From an uncultured Paracoccaceae bacterium (GTDB lineage Bacteria > Pseudomonadota > Alphaproteobacteria > Rhodobacterales > Rhodobacteraceae), in contig CANMTR010000009.1 in assembly GCA_947500825.1 (NCBI GenBank), positions 62,001-126,000 on the forward strand: a DNA stretch of 64,000 nt, in the 5' to 3' direction. Below are positions 1-8,818 of the stretch, piece after piece. Under the pieces are notes generated by a model. That model did not search any database, was not told the DNA's origin, and saw only the letters and a list, made by a program, of their open reading frames with translations. Numbering within the stretch: position 1 is the stretch's first letter; the number at the start of each line of letters is the position of its first letter. The position numbers and the translations under genes were made by a program.

Positions 1-396
1 CCAGCGCGCCTCGGTCAGGGCATAGGGGGAGCGGCTCATGGCCTCGGCCCCGCCGGCGAGGGCGATGTCGGCGTCGCCCATGGCGAGGTTCTGGACCGCG
101 CTGACGATGGCCTGGGCCCCCGAGCCGCACAGGCGGTTGACGTTCATCGCCGGCGTCGTCTCGGGGATGCCGGCCTCTATCGCCGCGACGCGGGAGAGAT
201 ACATGTCGCGCGGCTCGGTGTTGATCACGTGGCCAAAGGCGACGTGGCCGACCTGGGCGCCGTCGGCTCCGGCGCGCTCCAGCGCGGCGCGGGCCACGGT
301 GGCGGCCAGGTCGATCGGGGGCGTGCCCGAGAGCGCGCCGCCGAAGGTACCGACGGCCGTGCGGGCGCCGGACAGGATCACGATATCGTCGAGCAT
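1..396 (-). CDS. Acetyl-CoA acetyltransferase (thiolase), 5' part only
   Basis: This is the N-terminal part (132 codons) of a thiolase whose 3' end lies beyond the left edge. The protein opens MLDDIVILSGARTAVG and carries the nucleophile-cysteine motif NRLCGSGAQA, as in biosynthetic thiolases (PhaA/AtoB type) that condense two acetyl-CoA to acetoacetyl-CoA in polyhydroxyalkanoate or ketone-body metabolism. The ATG at 396 follows a strong Shine-Dalgarno sequence (GAGGAGG, read on the minus strand). It is divergent from the transglycosylase gene across about 180 bp. The N-terminal half alone cannot separate a biosynthetic thiolase from a degradative beta-ketothiolase. The family call is firm, the exact substrate is not. 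Confidence 0.9.
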   Translation of the reverse strand, partial: MLDDIVILSGARTAVGTFGGALSGTPPIDLAATVARAALERAGADGAQVGHVAFGHVINTEPRDMYLSRVAAIEAGIPETTPAMNVNRLCGSGAQAIVSAVQNLAMGDADIALAGGAEAMSRSPYALTEARW

Positions 397-573
397 TTGG
401 TCCTCCTCTTCGCCCGGGGAGACTGCACGGGGCCGCCGGGGGCGGCAAGGCGGCGCGGACGCGGGCGATCACGACATCGGGATCGGGCCCGCCTCGCACG
501 GGCTGGGCGCTTTCGCGACGGCGCGGCGCGACCTAAGGTGAACTGCGGAAAGACACCTTGAACGGGAATACCG

Positions 574-1884
574 ATGCCGCGTCTCCTTTGCGTCCAGATC
601 GCCCTGTCCCTGGCCGTGAGCGCGGGGGCCGGCGCCGCGGCCCAGGATGCCTCGCTCAGGCCCGAGCCACGGGAGGAGGCCTCGGCCGAGCCGCTGCTGC
701 CGCCCGGCGCGCCGCGGGCGCGGCCCGAGGAACGGCCCTCCGGGGCCGTCGCGCCCGAGCAGGCGGGATTCGACGCGTGGCTGGCGCAGTTCCGGGGGCG
801 GGCCCTGACCCAGGGCTTGCCCGCGGATGTGGTGGACCGCGCGTTGACGGACATTTCCTACGATCAGGAGGTGATCCGGCGCGACCGCAACCAGAGCGAG
901 TTCACCAAGACGATCTGGGACTACCTCGACACGGCCGTGTCGGAGACCCGCGTGGCGAACGGGCGCGCCGCGCTCGCCGCGAACGCGGCCACGCTGGACG
1001 AGATCGAGGCGCGCTACGGCGTCGAGCGGGAGGTGGTAACGGCGATCTGGGGCCTCGAATCGGCCTATGGCACCTACAGGGGGCGCACCAACATCATCGA
1101 GGCGCTGGCGACGCTGGCCTATGACGGGCGGCGCGGCGCGTTCTTCGAGAGCCAGCTCGTCGCGGCGCTGAAGATCCTCGAGGCGGGCGACGTGGACCGG
1201 CCCGGCCTCACGGGAAGCTGGGCGGGGGCCATGGGCCACACCCAGTTCATCCCGACCTCCTACCTCGTGCACGCGGTGGACTTCACCGGTGACGGGGTGC
1301 GCGACATCTGGGGCGACGACCCCACCGACGCCCTGGCCTCCGCCGCCGCCTATCTCTCCCGCCATGGCTGGACGGAGGGACAACCCTGGGGCGTGGAGGT
1401 GCGCGTGGCCGAGGGCTTCGACTATCGCCTCGCCCGGCGCGGCGAGACGCGGATGCCGTCCGACTGGGCCGAGCTGGGCGTGGTGGGCATGGACGGGCAG
1501 GCGGTGCCCGACCATGCGCCGGCCTCGGTGCTGCTGCCGGCGGGATCGGAGGGGGCGGCGTTCCTGGTCTTTCCGAACTTCCGGGTGCTGGAACGCTACA
1601 ACACCGCCGACGCCTACGTGATCGGGGTGGGCCACCTGGCCGACCGGATCGGCGGCGCCGCGCCGCTGGAGGGGGACTGGCCGCGCGGGGACCGCGCCCT
1701 GAGCCGCGACGAGCGCGAGGAGCTGCAACGCCGGCTGACGGCGGCGGGGTTCGACACCCAAGGGGTGGACGGGCGGATCGGGCCGCTGACCGTGTCCGCC
1801 GTGCGCGCCTTCCAGCGCGACAGCGGCATGGTGCCCGACGGATATGCCTCCCTGCGCCTCCTGCGGGCGCTACAGGAGGGGTGA
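574..1884 (+). CDS. Lytic murein transglycosylase, MltB-like, with C-terminal peptidoglycan-binding domain
   Basis: This 436-residue exported enzyme should cleave the glycan strands of peptidoglycan to 1,6-anhydromuropeptides. Residues 1 to about 24 form a signal peptide ending AGAAAQ with no lipobox, so it is probably soluble and periplasmic rather than a lipoprotein like E. coli MltB. A low-complexity Pro/Glu/Arg linker (25-62) precedes the SLT_2 catalytic domain (about 65-360). The likely catalytic acid is Glu162 in IWGLESAYGTY, and GAMGHTQFIPTSY is the downstream family motif. A PG_binding_1 repeat (LQRRLTAAGFDTQGVDGRIG) closes the protein. It stands alone, divergent from the thiolase. 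An inverted repeat AAGGTG/CACCTT at 535-559 sits in its 5' region. Confidence 0.93.
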   Translation: MPRLLCVQIALSLAVSAGAGAAAQDASLRPEPREEASAEPLLPPGAPRARPEERPSGAVAPEQAGFDAWLAQFRGRALTQGLPADVVDRALTDISYDQEVIRRDRNQSEFTKTIWDYLDTAVSETRVANGRAALAANAATLDEIEARYGVEREVVTAIWGLESAYGTYRGRTNIIEALATLAYDGRRGAFFESQLVAALKILEAGDVDRPGLTGSWAGAMGHTQFIPTSYLVHAVDFTGDGVRDIWGDDPTDALASAAAYLSRHGWTEGQPWGVEVRVAEGFDYRLARRGETRMPSDWAELGVVGMDGQAVPDHAPASVLLPAGSEGAAFLVFPNFRVLERYNTADAYVIGVGHLADRIGGAAPLEGDWPRGDRALSRDEREELQRRLTAAGFDTQGVDGRIGPLTVSAVRAFQRDSGMVPDGYASLRLLRALQEG

Positions 1885-1970
1885 CGGCCGGAACCCGCGC
1901 GAGGCGTCCCCCATGCGCATGGCGCGTGCGGGGTGGCGGGACCATCGCCCGGCGTTGGCCCCGCCGATCT

Positions 1971-2549
1971 TCACGACGCGCGCCGGGGCCTGATCTTCTT
2001 CAGGTCCGACTGGACATCGATGTTGCGCATCAGCCCGGCTTCGCTCAGGGGCATCTCGGGGTTCATGTCGGCCACGACGGTCATGCGGCCGTCCGTTTCC
2101 AGGATGACCCACTGGACCTCTTCGAGGTTGGTGTAGCCCTGTTCGCGCAGGCGGGCGAACAGTTCGTCCTCCGAAATACGCTCGGCCCGCATGGCGCCGT
2201 CGACCAGTTCGCCGTCATGGACGAGCAGGCGCGGCATCGGCTTGACTACCCATGCAAGCCTCGGAACTTTCAGGACGAGCCACGTGGTGAGCCATTGGCA
2301 CAGTCCGAGGACTCCCATGGCCACCAGCGAGTCGGCGATCGAGACGTCCTTGAGAAGAATTCCCGAGGATAGGAGGCTGCCCATCGCAACGGCGATGATC
2401 CAGTCGAAATTGTTCATCTGAGCGGTGGTTCGTTTGCCCAAGAGCCGGGTGAGCAGGATGACGTAGGCGAAAAACACGATCGCGCCGATGACGACGGAGC
2501 CGATGCGGTTCCAGTCGTTGAACCAAAGGTGAATCGTCGGGTCGTTCAC
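1971..2549 (-). CDS. DUF421 (YetF-like) membrane protein
   Basis: This 192-residue protein has about three N-terminal transmembrane helices (roughly residues 15-35, 50-70 and 75-95) followed by a cytoplasmic DUF421 domain containing MPRLLVHDGELVDGAM. Family members such as Bacillus YetF and YrbG are inner-membrane proteins without a settled biochemical role; some affect spore or stress phenotypes. The length is at the short end of the family (190-240 aa). It is a single-gene unit between the convergent transglycosylase and co-oriented aroC. Function is unknown. Confidence 0.85.
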   Translation of the reverse strand: MNDPTIHLWFNDWNRIGSVVIGAIVFFAYVILLTRLLGKRTTAQMNNFDWIIAVAMGSLLSSGILLKDVSIADSLVAMGVLGLCQWLTTWLVLKVPRLAWVVKPMPRLLVHDGELVDGAMRAERISEDELFARLREQGYTNLEEVQWVILETDGRMTVVADMNPEMPLSEAGLMRNIDVQSDLKKIRPRRAS

Positions 2550-2754
2550 GGGTAGAACCTCCTGCCTGGGTCCGTCCTCCTAGATCCTGCGGACGTGCGG
2601 CCGCAGCGTGTTCTTTGGTCGCAGCGGGCATGCCGGCGGAAACGGTTGGGGGGGCGCCACGACTGGCCGGGCCGGCACGACGCCCCCGGCTCCCCCCCGT
2701 GAAGCCGCGTTCGCGTGGGGGGCTACGGTGTGCCGCGTCGGCGCGACCGGGTGA

Positions 2755-3858
2755 TCAGCCGATGGCCCCGCGCGGGCCGGGGCCGACCTGGGCGCGGTGC
2801 AGCATGAGGTGATCGAGCATCACCGCCGCCGCCATCGCCTCGGCCACCGGGACGGCGCGGATGCCCACGCAAGGGTCGTGGCGGCCCTTGGTGACGATCT
2901 CGGCCGGTTCGCCCGACCTGGTGATCGTGGCCCGCGTCGTCAGGATCGACGAGGTGGGCTTGACCGAGAAGCGCACGATGATGCCCTGCCCCGTGGAGAT
3001 GCCGCCCAAGATGCCGCCCGCGTGGTTGGAGGCGTATTCCGGGCCATCCGCGCCCATGCCGATCTCGTCGGCGTTCTGACTGCCGGTCAGGGCGGCGGCG
3101 GCCATGCCCTCTCCGATCTCGACGCCCTTAACCGCGTTGATGGACATGCACGCGGCCGCGAGGTCGGTATCGAGCTTGGCGTAGATCGGCGCGCCGAGGC
3201 CGGCAGGCGCGCCCGCGATGCGGATCTCGATCGCGGCGCCGACGGAATCGCCGGACTTGCGCAGCTCGTCGAGATAGGCGGCGAAGGTCTCGGCCGCGTT
3301 CGCGTCGGGCGTCCAGAACGGGTTGCGGGCGATTTCGTCCATGTCGAGCGCCGCGCGGTCGATGTGGTGGGGGCCCATCTGGACCATGTAGGCGGTGACG
3401 GTCATGTCGGGGGCGAGGCGGGCGAGCACGGCGCGGGCGACACCGCCGGCGGCCACCCGCGCGGCCGTCTCGCGCGCCGAGGAGCGCCCGCCGCCCCTTG
3501 GATCGCGGATGCCGTATTTCTGCCAGTAGGTGATGTCGGCATGGCCGGGGCGGAACTTCTCGGCGATGTCGGAATAATCCTTCGACCGCTGGTCGGTGTT
3601 GCGGATCATGAGCTGGATCGGCGTGCCGGTCGTCTCGCCCTCGTAGACGCCCGACAGGATCTCCACCGCGTCGGCCTCGCGCCGCTGGGTGGTGTACCTG
3701 TTCTGGCCGGGCTTGCGACGGTCGAGCCATGTCTGGATATCGGCCTCCGACAGGGGCACGCCCGGCGGGCAGCCGTCGACGGTGGCCCCGAGCGCCGGCC
3801 CGTGGCTCTCGCCCCAGGTGGTGACGCGGAAGAGGTGGCCGTAGGTGTTCAGGCTCAT
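2755..3858 (-). CDS. aroC: Chorismate synthase
   Basis: This 367-residue enzyme converts 5-enolpyruvylshikimate-3-phosphate to chorismate, the last shikimate-pathway step, using reduced FMN in the cytoplasm. Family signatures are visible: [16 protein letters not shown] at the N-terminus (signature 1), RPGHAD, and [18 protein letters not shown] around residues 125-145 that binds FMN and phosphate. The reading frame is open well upstream, but the ATG at 3858 is chosen because the protein then opens [20 protein letters not shown] as in other AroC proteins and a GAGGGAG Shine-Dalgarno lies just ahead. It is divergent from the thiamine transport operon. Chorismate from this enzyme feeds tyrA and pheA further along the window. 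Confidence 0.98.
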   Translation of the reverse strand: MSLNTYGHLFRVTTWGESHGPALGATVDGCPPGVPLSEADIQTWLDRRKPGQNRYTTQRREADAVEILSGVYEGETTGTPIQLMIRNTDQRSKDYSDIAEKFRPGHADITYWQKYGIRDPRGGGRSSARETAARVAAGGVARAVLARLAPDMTVTAYMVQMGPHHIDRAALDMDEIARNPFWTPDANAAETFAAYLDELRKSGDSVGAAIEIRIAGAPAGLGAPIYAKLDTDLAAACMSINAVKGVEIGEGMAAAALTGSQNADEIGMGADGPEYASNHAGGILGGISTGQGIIVRFSVKPTSSILTTRATITRSGEPAEIVTKGRHDPCVGIRAVPVAEAMAAAVMLDHLMLHRAQVGPGPRGAIG

Positions 3859-3931
3859 GGGCGGGCTCCCTCTGGCACGGTGCTTGGGCCCGCTGGTTAG
3901 GCCAAGGCCCGCGCCCCCGCAATGGCGGGCC

Positions 3932-3959
3932 TTGCCCGGAGGGGCGGGGCCGTTAGGTT
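3932..3959 (+). promoter_or_regulatory. Candidate sigma70-type promoter for thiBPQ
   Basis: TTGCCC (3932-3937) and TAGGTT (3954-3959) are separated by 16 bp and would start transcription a few bases into the TPP riboswitch, which is where it should start. The -35 box overlaps the 3' arm of a perfect 9-bp inverted repeat AAGGCCCGC/GCGGGCCTT (3904-3912 and 3925-3933) in the aroC-thiB intergenic region. This is a motif match only. Confidence 0.3.
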
Positions 3960-3961
3960 GC

Positions 3962-4053
3962 TGCGGGACTCGGGGTGCCCCGGAAGGGCTGAGACGCGCG
4001 AGGGCGCGAACCCGTCGAACCTGACCCGGCTCGCACCGGCGGAGGGAAGGTCG
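3962..4053 (+). promoter_or_regulatory. TPP riboswitch (THI element)
   Basis: The conserved TPP aptamer elements occur in order: CGGGGTGCC, GGGCTGAGA, ACCCGTCGAACCTGA and CACCGGCGGAGGGAAG. These contain the CUGAGA that binds the pyrimidine ring of TPP and the segment that contacts the pyrophosphate. It lies 43 bases before thiB and should shut off thiBPQ when thiamine pyrophosphate is abundant. No terminator with a U-tract follows. The gene's Shine-Dalgarno GGAGG (about 4085-4090) is close, so control of translation initiation is the likelier mechanism, although the pairing that would hide the Shine-Dalgarno was not resolved by eye. Confidence 0.95.
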
Positions 4054-4096
4054 CCGTGACGCCCGCCCCTGACCGTAGAGCAAGATTGGAGGCGCG

Positions 4097-5083
4097 ATGC
4101 GGCGGATGATCCTTGGGCTTGCGGCACTGGCCGCCCCGGCGGGGGCGGCGGCGCAGGAGCGTCCGGTCCTGACGGTCTATACCTACGACAGCTTCGTGTC
4201 GGACTACGGCCCCGGGCCGGAGATCGCCGCCCGCTTCGAGGACCGCTGCGGCTGCGACGTGGCGTTCACGGCCCAGGGCGACGGGGCGGCCCTGCTGTCG
4301 CAGTTGAGGCTTGAGGGGCCGCGCACCGAGGCCGACGTGGTGCTGGGGCTCGACACCAACCTCGTCGCCGAGGCGGCGGCCACCGGCCTCTTCGCGACGT
4401 CGGAGATCGGCGAGGTGGCGTGGGACCTGCCGGTGCCGTGGGACGACCCGGTCTTCGTGCCCTACGACTGGGGCTGGTTCGCCTTCGTCCACCGCGCCGG
4501 GTTCGAGGCACCGGGATCGCTGCGCGAGCTGGCCGAGAGCGACGCCACGATCCTGATCGAGGACCCGCGATCCTCCACCCCCGGCCTGGGCCTGCTCCTG
4601 TGGGTGAGGGAGGCTTACGGCGACGAGGCCGGTGCGATCTGGGAGGGGCTGGCCGACAACATCGTCACCGTCACGCCGGGCTGGTCGGAGGCCTACAACC
4701 TGTTCCTGGAGGGGGAGGCGGACATGGTGCTGAGCTATACCACCTCGCCCGCCTACCACCTGATCGAGGAAGGCGACGCGGGCTTCGCCGCCGCGCGTTT
4801 CGAGGAGGGGCATTACCTGCAGGTGGAGGTCGCCGCCGCCGTGGAGGGCTCGGCCGAGCTGGCCCTGGCGCGGGAGTTCCTGGCGTTCCTGGCCGAGCCG
4901 GCGGTGCAGTCGGTCCTGCCGACGACCAACTGGATGTATCCCGCCAAGGTGCCCCCCGGCGGGCTTCCTGAAGGGTTCGAGACGCTGATCGAGCCCGGCG
5001 AGACCTTGCTGGTGCCGCCCCCCGACGTGCCGGCCGCCAGCGAGGAGGCCCTGACCACGTGGCTCGCCGCCCTCGGACGCTGA
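4097..5083 (+). CDS. thiB: Thiamine/TPP ABC transporter, periplasmic binding protein
   Basis: This 328-residue binding protein captures thiamine, thiamine phosphate or TPP in the periplasm for the ThiPQ importer. A cleavable signal peptide occupies residues 1 to about 19 (ending AGAAAQ). The mature protein begins with [10 protein letters not shown], typical of ThiB, followed by the family segments [11 protein letters not shown] and [13 protein letters not shown]-riboswitch control upstream, and a permease and ATPase directly downstream, fix the role. The ATG at 4097 has a GGAGG Shine-Dalgarno. The 3' end overlaps thiP by 25 bases, so the two are translationally linked. Confidence 0.95.
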   Translation: MRRMILGLAALAAPAGAAAQERPVLTVYTYDSFVSDYGPGPEIAARFEDRCGCDVAFTAQGDGAALLSQLRLEGPRTEADVVLGLDTNLVAEAAATGLFATSEIGEVAWDLPVPWDDPVFVPYDWGWFAFVHRAGFEAPGSLRELAESDATILIEDPRSSTPGLGLLLWVREAYGDEAGAIWEGLADNIVTVTPGWSEAYNLFLEGEADMVLSYTTSPAYHLIEEGDAGFAAARFEEGHYLQVEVAAAVEGSAELALAREFLAFLAEPAVQSVLPTTNWMYPAKVPPGGLPEGFETLIEPGETLLVPPPDVPAASEEALTTWLAALGR

Positions 5084-6612
5084 CGGTACTGGGCGTCGGC
5101 GCCAGCGTCGCGGTGGCGGCGCTGGTCCTGGGCGCGCTGGCCGCGATCCTCGTGCGGGCGGGGGGCTTCGCCGGGCTCAGGCCCTCCGACTGGGGGGCGG
5201 TGCGGTTCACCCTGTGGCAGGCGGCGCTGTCGGCGCTCCTGTCGGTGGGCCTGGCGGTGCCGGTGGCGCGCGGGCTGGCGCGGCGGCGGTTCCCGGGGCG
5301 GGGCCTTCTGGTCACGCTGATGGGGGCGCCGTTCATCCTGCCGGTGATCGTGGCGATCCTGGGGTTGCTGACCGTGTTCGGGCGCGGCGGCTGGGTCAAC
5401 GACGCACTGGGGGCCGTGGGCCTGCCGCCGGTCGGCATCTACGGCGCGCATGGGGTGATCCTGGCGCATGTCTTCTTCAACCTGCCGCTGGCCACGCGGC
5501 TGATCCTGCAAGGCTGGCAGGACATTCCCGCCGAGCGGTTCCGGCTGGCGGCGAATCTGGGGCTGTCGCCGGCCCGGATCGCGCGGCTGATCGAGTGGCC
5601 GATGCTGCGCGCCACGCTGCCCGGGGCGCTGCTGGTGGTGTTCGTGGTCTGCACCACGAGCTTCGCCGTGGCGCTGACGCTGGGGGGCGGGCCGCGGGCG
5701 ACCACGATCGAGCTGGCGATCTACCAGGCGTTCCGGTTCGACTTCGACCTCGGGCGCGCGGCGGCGCTGGCGCTGCTGCAACTCGCCGTGACGGCGGTGG
5801 CGGGGTTGGTCGCCCTGCGCGCGACCATGCCCGAGGCGGTGGGACGGGGGCTCGACCGGCCCGTGCAGCGCTGGGACCGGGTGCCGCCCTGGGCGGACGT
5901 TGCCTGGATCGCGTTGGCGGCGGCGTTCCTGCTCGCCCCGCTCGCGGCGCTGGCCCGGCGCGGGATGCCCGCGCTCACCGACCTGCCCGCGCCGGTGTGG
6001 CAGGCGGCGGGCCGGTCGGTGGCGGTGGCGGCCGTCTCGGCGCTGGTCTGCGTGGCGATGGCGGTGGCGATCGCCGTCGCGGCGGCGCGGCTGGGCGGGG
6101 CGCGCGCCACCGCCGTGGAACTGGCGGGCATGCTGGGCCTGGCGGCCTCGCCCCTGGTGCTGGGCACCGGGCTCTTCATCGTGACCTACCCGTATGTGCG
6201 GCCGCAGGACGCGGCCCTGGCGGTGACGGCCGTGGTGAACGCGGCGATGGCGCTGCCCTTCGCCCTGCGCGCGCTGGTCCCGGCGGTGGCGCGGGTGGAG
6301 GCGGAGTACGGCAGGCTGGCCGACGCGCTGGGCCTGCGGGGGGCGGCGCGGATGCGTCGGTTGGTGCTGCCGCGCATCCGCCGGCCCCTGGGTTTCGCCG
6401 CCGGGCTGGCGGCGGCGCTGTCGATGGGGGACCTCGGCGTGATCGCGCTCTTCGCCGACCCCGGGAGCGCGACCTTGCCGCTGCAGCTCTATCGCCTGAT
6501 GGGGGCCTACCGGATGGACGAGGCGGCGGGCGCGGCCCTGCTCCTGCTGGGCCTGAGCCTGGCGGCGTTCTGGATCTGCGATAGGGGAGGGCGCGTCGAT
6601 GCTGACGCTTGA
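5059..6612 (+). CDS. thiP: Thiamine/TPP ABC transporter, permease
   Basis: This 517-residue inner-membrane permease is built as a duplicated permease unit with about 12 transmembrane helices, as in E. coli ThiP (536 aa). Two EAA-type loops that dock onto the ATPase are visible: AANLGLSPARIARLIEWPM around residue 175 and ADALGLRGAARMRRLVLPRI around residue 430. The start is a GTG at 5059 inside the end of thiB; no better start lies downstream before the first membrane helix. The gene overlaps thiQ by 14 bases. It imports thiamine compounds delivered by ThiB. Confidence 0.94.
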   Translation: MARRPRTLTVLGVGASVAVAALVLGALAAILVRAGGFAGLRPSDWGAVRFTLWQAALSALLSVGLAVPVARGLARRRFPGRGLLVTLMGAPFILPVIVAILGLLTVFGRGGWVNDALGAVGLPPVGIYGAHGVILAHVFFNLPLATRLILQGWQDIPAERFRLAANLGLSPARIARLIEWPMLRATLPGALLVVFVVCTTSFAVALTLGGGPRATTIELAIYQAFRFDFDLGRAAALALLQLAVTAVAGLVALRATMPEAVGRGLDRPVQRWDRVPPWADVAWIALAAAFLLAPLAALARRGMPALTDLPAPVWQAAGRSVAVAAVSALVCVAMAVAIAVAAARLGGARATAVELAGMLGLAASPLVLGTGLFIVTYPYVRPQDAALAVTAVVNAAMALPFALRALVPAVARVEAEYGRLADALGLRGAARMRRLVLPRIRRPLGFAAGLAAALSMGDLGVIALFADPGSATLPLQLYRLMGAYRMDEAAGAALLLLGLSLAAFWICDRGGRVDADA

Positions 6613-7351
6613 CCGGGCGGTGGCGCGGCTGCCGGACTGGACGCTCGCCGCCGACCTGTCGGTGGAGCGCGCCGCGCAGGTGGCGGTGATGGGCCCGTCG
6701 GGGGCCGGCAAGTCGACCCTGTTGGCGGCGATCGGGGGATTCGTGCCGCTGTCGGCGGGGCGGATCACCTGGGACGGGGTGCGGATCGACACCCGCGCGC
6801 CCGCCGAGCGCCCCGTGGCGACCATCTTCCAGGACGACAACCTGTTCCCGCACCTGAGCGCGTTCGAGAATGTCGGCCTGGGGATCGCGCCCAACCGGCG
6901 GCTGGTCGGGGCCGAGCGCGACCGGGTGGAGGACATGCTGGCCCGCGTCGGGCTGGAGGGGATGGGCGCGCGCAAGCCCGCCGCCCTGTCGGGGGGCGAG
7001 CAGAGCCGGGTGGCGCTGGCGCGCGCGGTGCTGCAGGACCGTCCCGTGATCCTGCTGGACGAACCCTTCGCCGCCCTGGGCCCGGCGCTCAAGGCCGAGA
7101 TGATCGACCTGGTGTCGGAGCTGGCCGGCGCGCGGGGGCGCACGGTGCTGATGGTGACCCACGATCCGCGCGATGCGCGGCGGCTCGGGGGCGACACGAT
7201 CCTGGTGGCCGAGGGGCGCGCCGAGCCGCCCGCGCCGACCGGGGCGCTGCTGGCCAAGCCGCCACCCGCGCTGGCCGCGTATCTGGGACAGGTGGAAGCG
7301 CGGGGCTCGAACGCTTATCTGCCCCCCGGACCGGGACGGGAGCGGACATGA
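6599..7351 (+). CDS. thiQ: Thiamine/TPP ABC transporter, ATP-binding protein
   Basis: This 250-residue ATPase powers the ThiBP importer. Walker A is GPSGAGKST (residues 32-40), the Q-loop is IFQDDNLFPHLS, the signature is LSGGEQSRVALARA, Walker B is VILLDEPF, and the switch histidine is in MVTHDP. The C-terminal 30 residues are a variable tail. It starts inside thiP and its stop overlaps the next start (ATGA at 7348-7351), so the downstream YcjX-like gene belongs to the same riboswitch-controlled transcription unit unless an internal promoter exists. Confidence 0.95.
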   Translation: MLTLDRAVARLPDWTLAADLSVERAAQVAVMGPSGAGKSTLLAAIGGFVPLSAGRITWDGVRIDTRAPAERPVATIFQDDNLFPHLSAFENVGLGIAPNRRLVGAERDRVEDMLARVGLEGMGARKPAALSGGEQSRVALARAVLQDRPVILLDEPFAALGPALKAEMIDLVSELAGARGRTVLMVTHDPRDARRLGGDTILVAEGRAEPPAPTGALLAKPPPALAAYLGQVEARGSNAYLPPGPGRERT

Positions 7352-8736
7352 TCGGCGACATCGGCAGGCAGATCGGGGCACGGGTCGATACCGTGACCGG
7401 CGCGTTCCGCGATCCCGCGATCCGGCTGGGCGTCACGGGCCTGAGCCGGGCGGGCAAGACGGTGTTCATCACCTCGCTGGTGGCCAACCTGCTGGAGCGC
7501 GGCCGGATGGGGGGCCTGCGCGCCGCGTCGGAGGGGGCGATCCGGGCCGCCTACCTGGAGCCGCAGCCCGACGACACGCTGCCGCGCTTCGACTACGAGA
7601 CGCATCTCGACGCGATGACCGGCCCCGATCCGCGCTGGCCCGAGAGCACGCGGGCGATCAGCCAATTGCGCCTGTCGTTCCGCGTCCAGCCGACGGGGCT
7701 GCTGGCGGGGCTGACGGGGCCGCGCACCCTGCACCTCGACATCGTGGACTATCCCGGCGAGTGGCTGCTGGACCTGGCGCTCCTGGAGAAGGACTATGCC
7801 GCGTGGTCGGCCGAGGCGCTGGAGCGCGCCCGGGCACGGCCCTTCGCCGCGGATGCCGTGGCCGCGGTGGAGGGCGCCGACCCCTCCGCGCCCTTCGACG
7901 ACGTGGCCGCGGCGCGGCTGGCCTCGGCCTGGACGGACTACCTCTCGGCGGCGCGGGAGGCGGGGTATTCCGACTGCACGCCGGGCCGCTTCCTGTTGCC
8001 CGGGGACATGGCGGGATCGCCGGCCCTGACCTTCGCGCCGCTGCCCCCCGGCGGGGGCAAGGGGAGCCTCGGCGCGGAGTTCACGCGCCGCTTCGAGGCC
8101 TACAAGCGGGAAGTGGTGCGGCCGTTCTTCCGCGCGCATTTCGCCCGGATCGACCGGCAGGTGGTGCTGGTGGACGCGCTGGGCGCGATCCACGCCGGAC
8201 CCCGCGCGCTGGAGGACCTGAGGACCACCATGGCCGACATCCTGGGCGCGTTCCGCCCCGGTCGCAATGCGTTCCTGTCGGAGATCTTCCGCGGGCGGCG
8301 GGTGGAGCGGATCCTGTTCGCCGCCACCAAGGCCGACCACCTGCACCATACCCAGCACGGGCGGCTGGCGCGGATCATGGAGGCGCTGGTGGACGAGGCG
8401 CGCAGGCGGGCGGACTTCGCCGGCGCGCGCACCGCTGCCATGTCCCTGGCGAGCCTGCGCGCGACGACCGAGGACCGCGTGACCCACGACGGAGAGACGC
8501 TCGACGTGGTGCGCGGCGTGACCGAGGATGGCAAGCGCGCGGCCTTCTATCCCGGCGAGCTGCCGGATGACCCCCAGCGCCTGCTCTCCCAGGGCCGCCA
8601 GGGGGCGGAAGGGTGGCTCGACGCCGATTTCGACGTCATGCGGTTCGTCCCCCAGGGCGGCGTGCGCAGCGGCGAAGGGCCGCCCCATATCCGGCTGGAC
8701 CGGGCGGCGGAGTTTCTCGTGGGGGACCGGATGTGA
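7348..8736 (+). CDS. YcjX family P-loop protein (DUF463)
   Basis: This 462-residue cytoplasmic NTPase-like protein has a Walker A motif GLSRAGKT (residues 31-38). It matches the YcjX/DUF463 family in length and in features such as the DYPGEWLLDL segment (a G3-like motif) and the DALG and ATKADHLH segments (G4-like). YcjX proteins resemble stress-inducible GTPases. Their molecular job is unresolved; in enterobacteria ycjX and ycjF are adjacent in a phage-shock-related region. The start overlaps the thiQ stop by four bases and the YcjF-like gene follows after 82 bases. Placement behind a thiamine operon looks like hitch-hiking rather than a thiamine function. Confidence 0.9.
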   Translation: MIGDIGRQIGARVDTVTGAFRDPAIRLGVTGLSRAGKTVFITSLVANLLERGRMGGLRAASEGAIRAAYLEPQPDDTLPRFDYETHLDAMTGPDPRWPESTRAISQLRLSFRVQPTGLLAGLTGPRTLHLDIVDYPGEWLLDLALLEKDYAAWSAEALERARARPFAADAVAAVEGADPSAPFDDVAAARLASAWTDYLSAAREAGYSDCTPGRFLLPGDMAGSPALTFAPLPPGGGKGSLGAEFTRRFEAYKREVVRPFFRAHFARIDRQVVLVDALGAIHAGPRALEDLRTTMADILGAFRPGRNAFLSEIFRGRRVERILFAATKADHLHHTQHGRLARIMEALVDEARRRADFAGARTAAMSLASLRATTEDRVTHDGETLDVVRGVTEDGKRAAFYPGELPDDPQRLLSQGRQGAEGWLDADFDVMRFVPQGGVRSGEGPPHIRLDRAAEFLVGDRM

Positions 8737-8818
8737 CCGGGCGCGCCGCCGGGCCGGGGCGCGGGATGCGAGCGAAGGCCGAGCGTATTTCGAAAAGCAA
8801 AGAAGGAGGGCGCGCGCG

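Noticed and set aside
535..559. AAGGTG/CACCTT inverted repeat upstream of the transglycosylase gene as an operator
   Set aside because: Only 6 bp arms with a 13-base gap; such repeats are common by chance.
4813..7257. Minus-strand open frame of 814 codons opposite thiBPQ
   Set aside because: Arg/Gln/His-rich low-complexity translation with no start signal; shadow of the thiamine operon.
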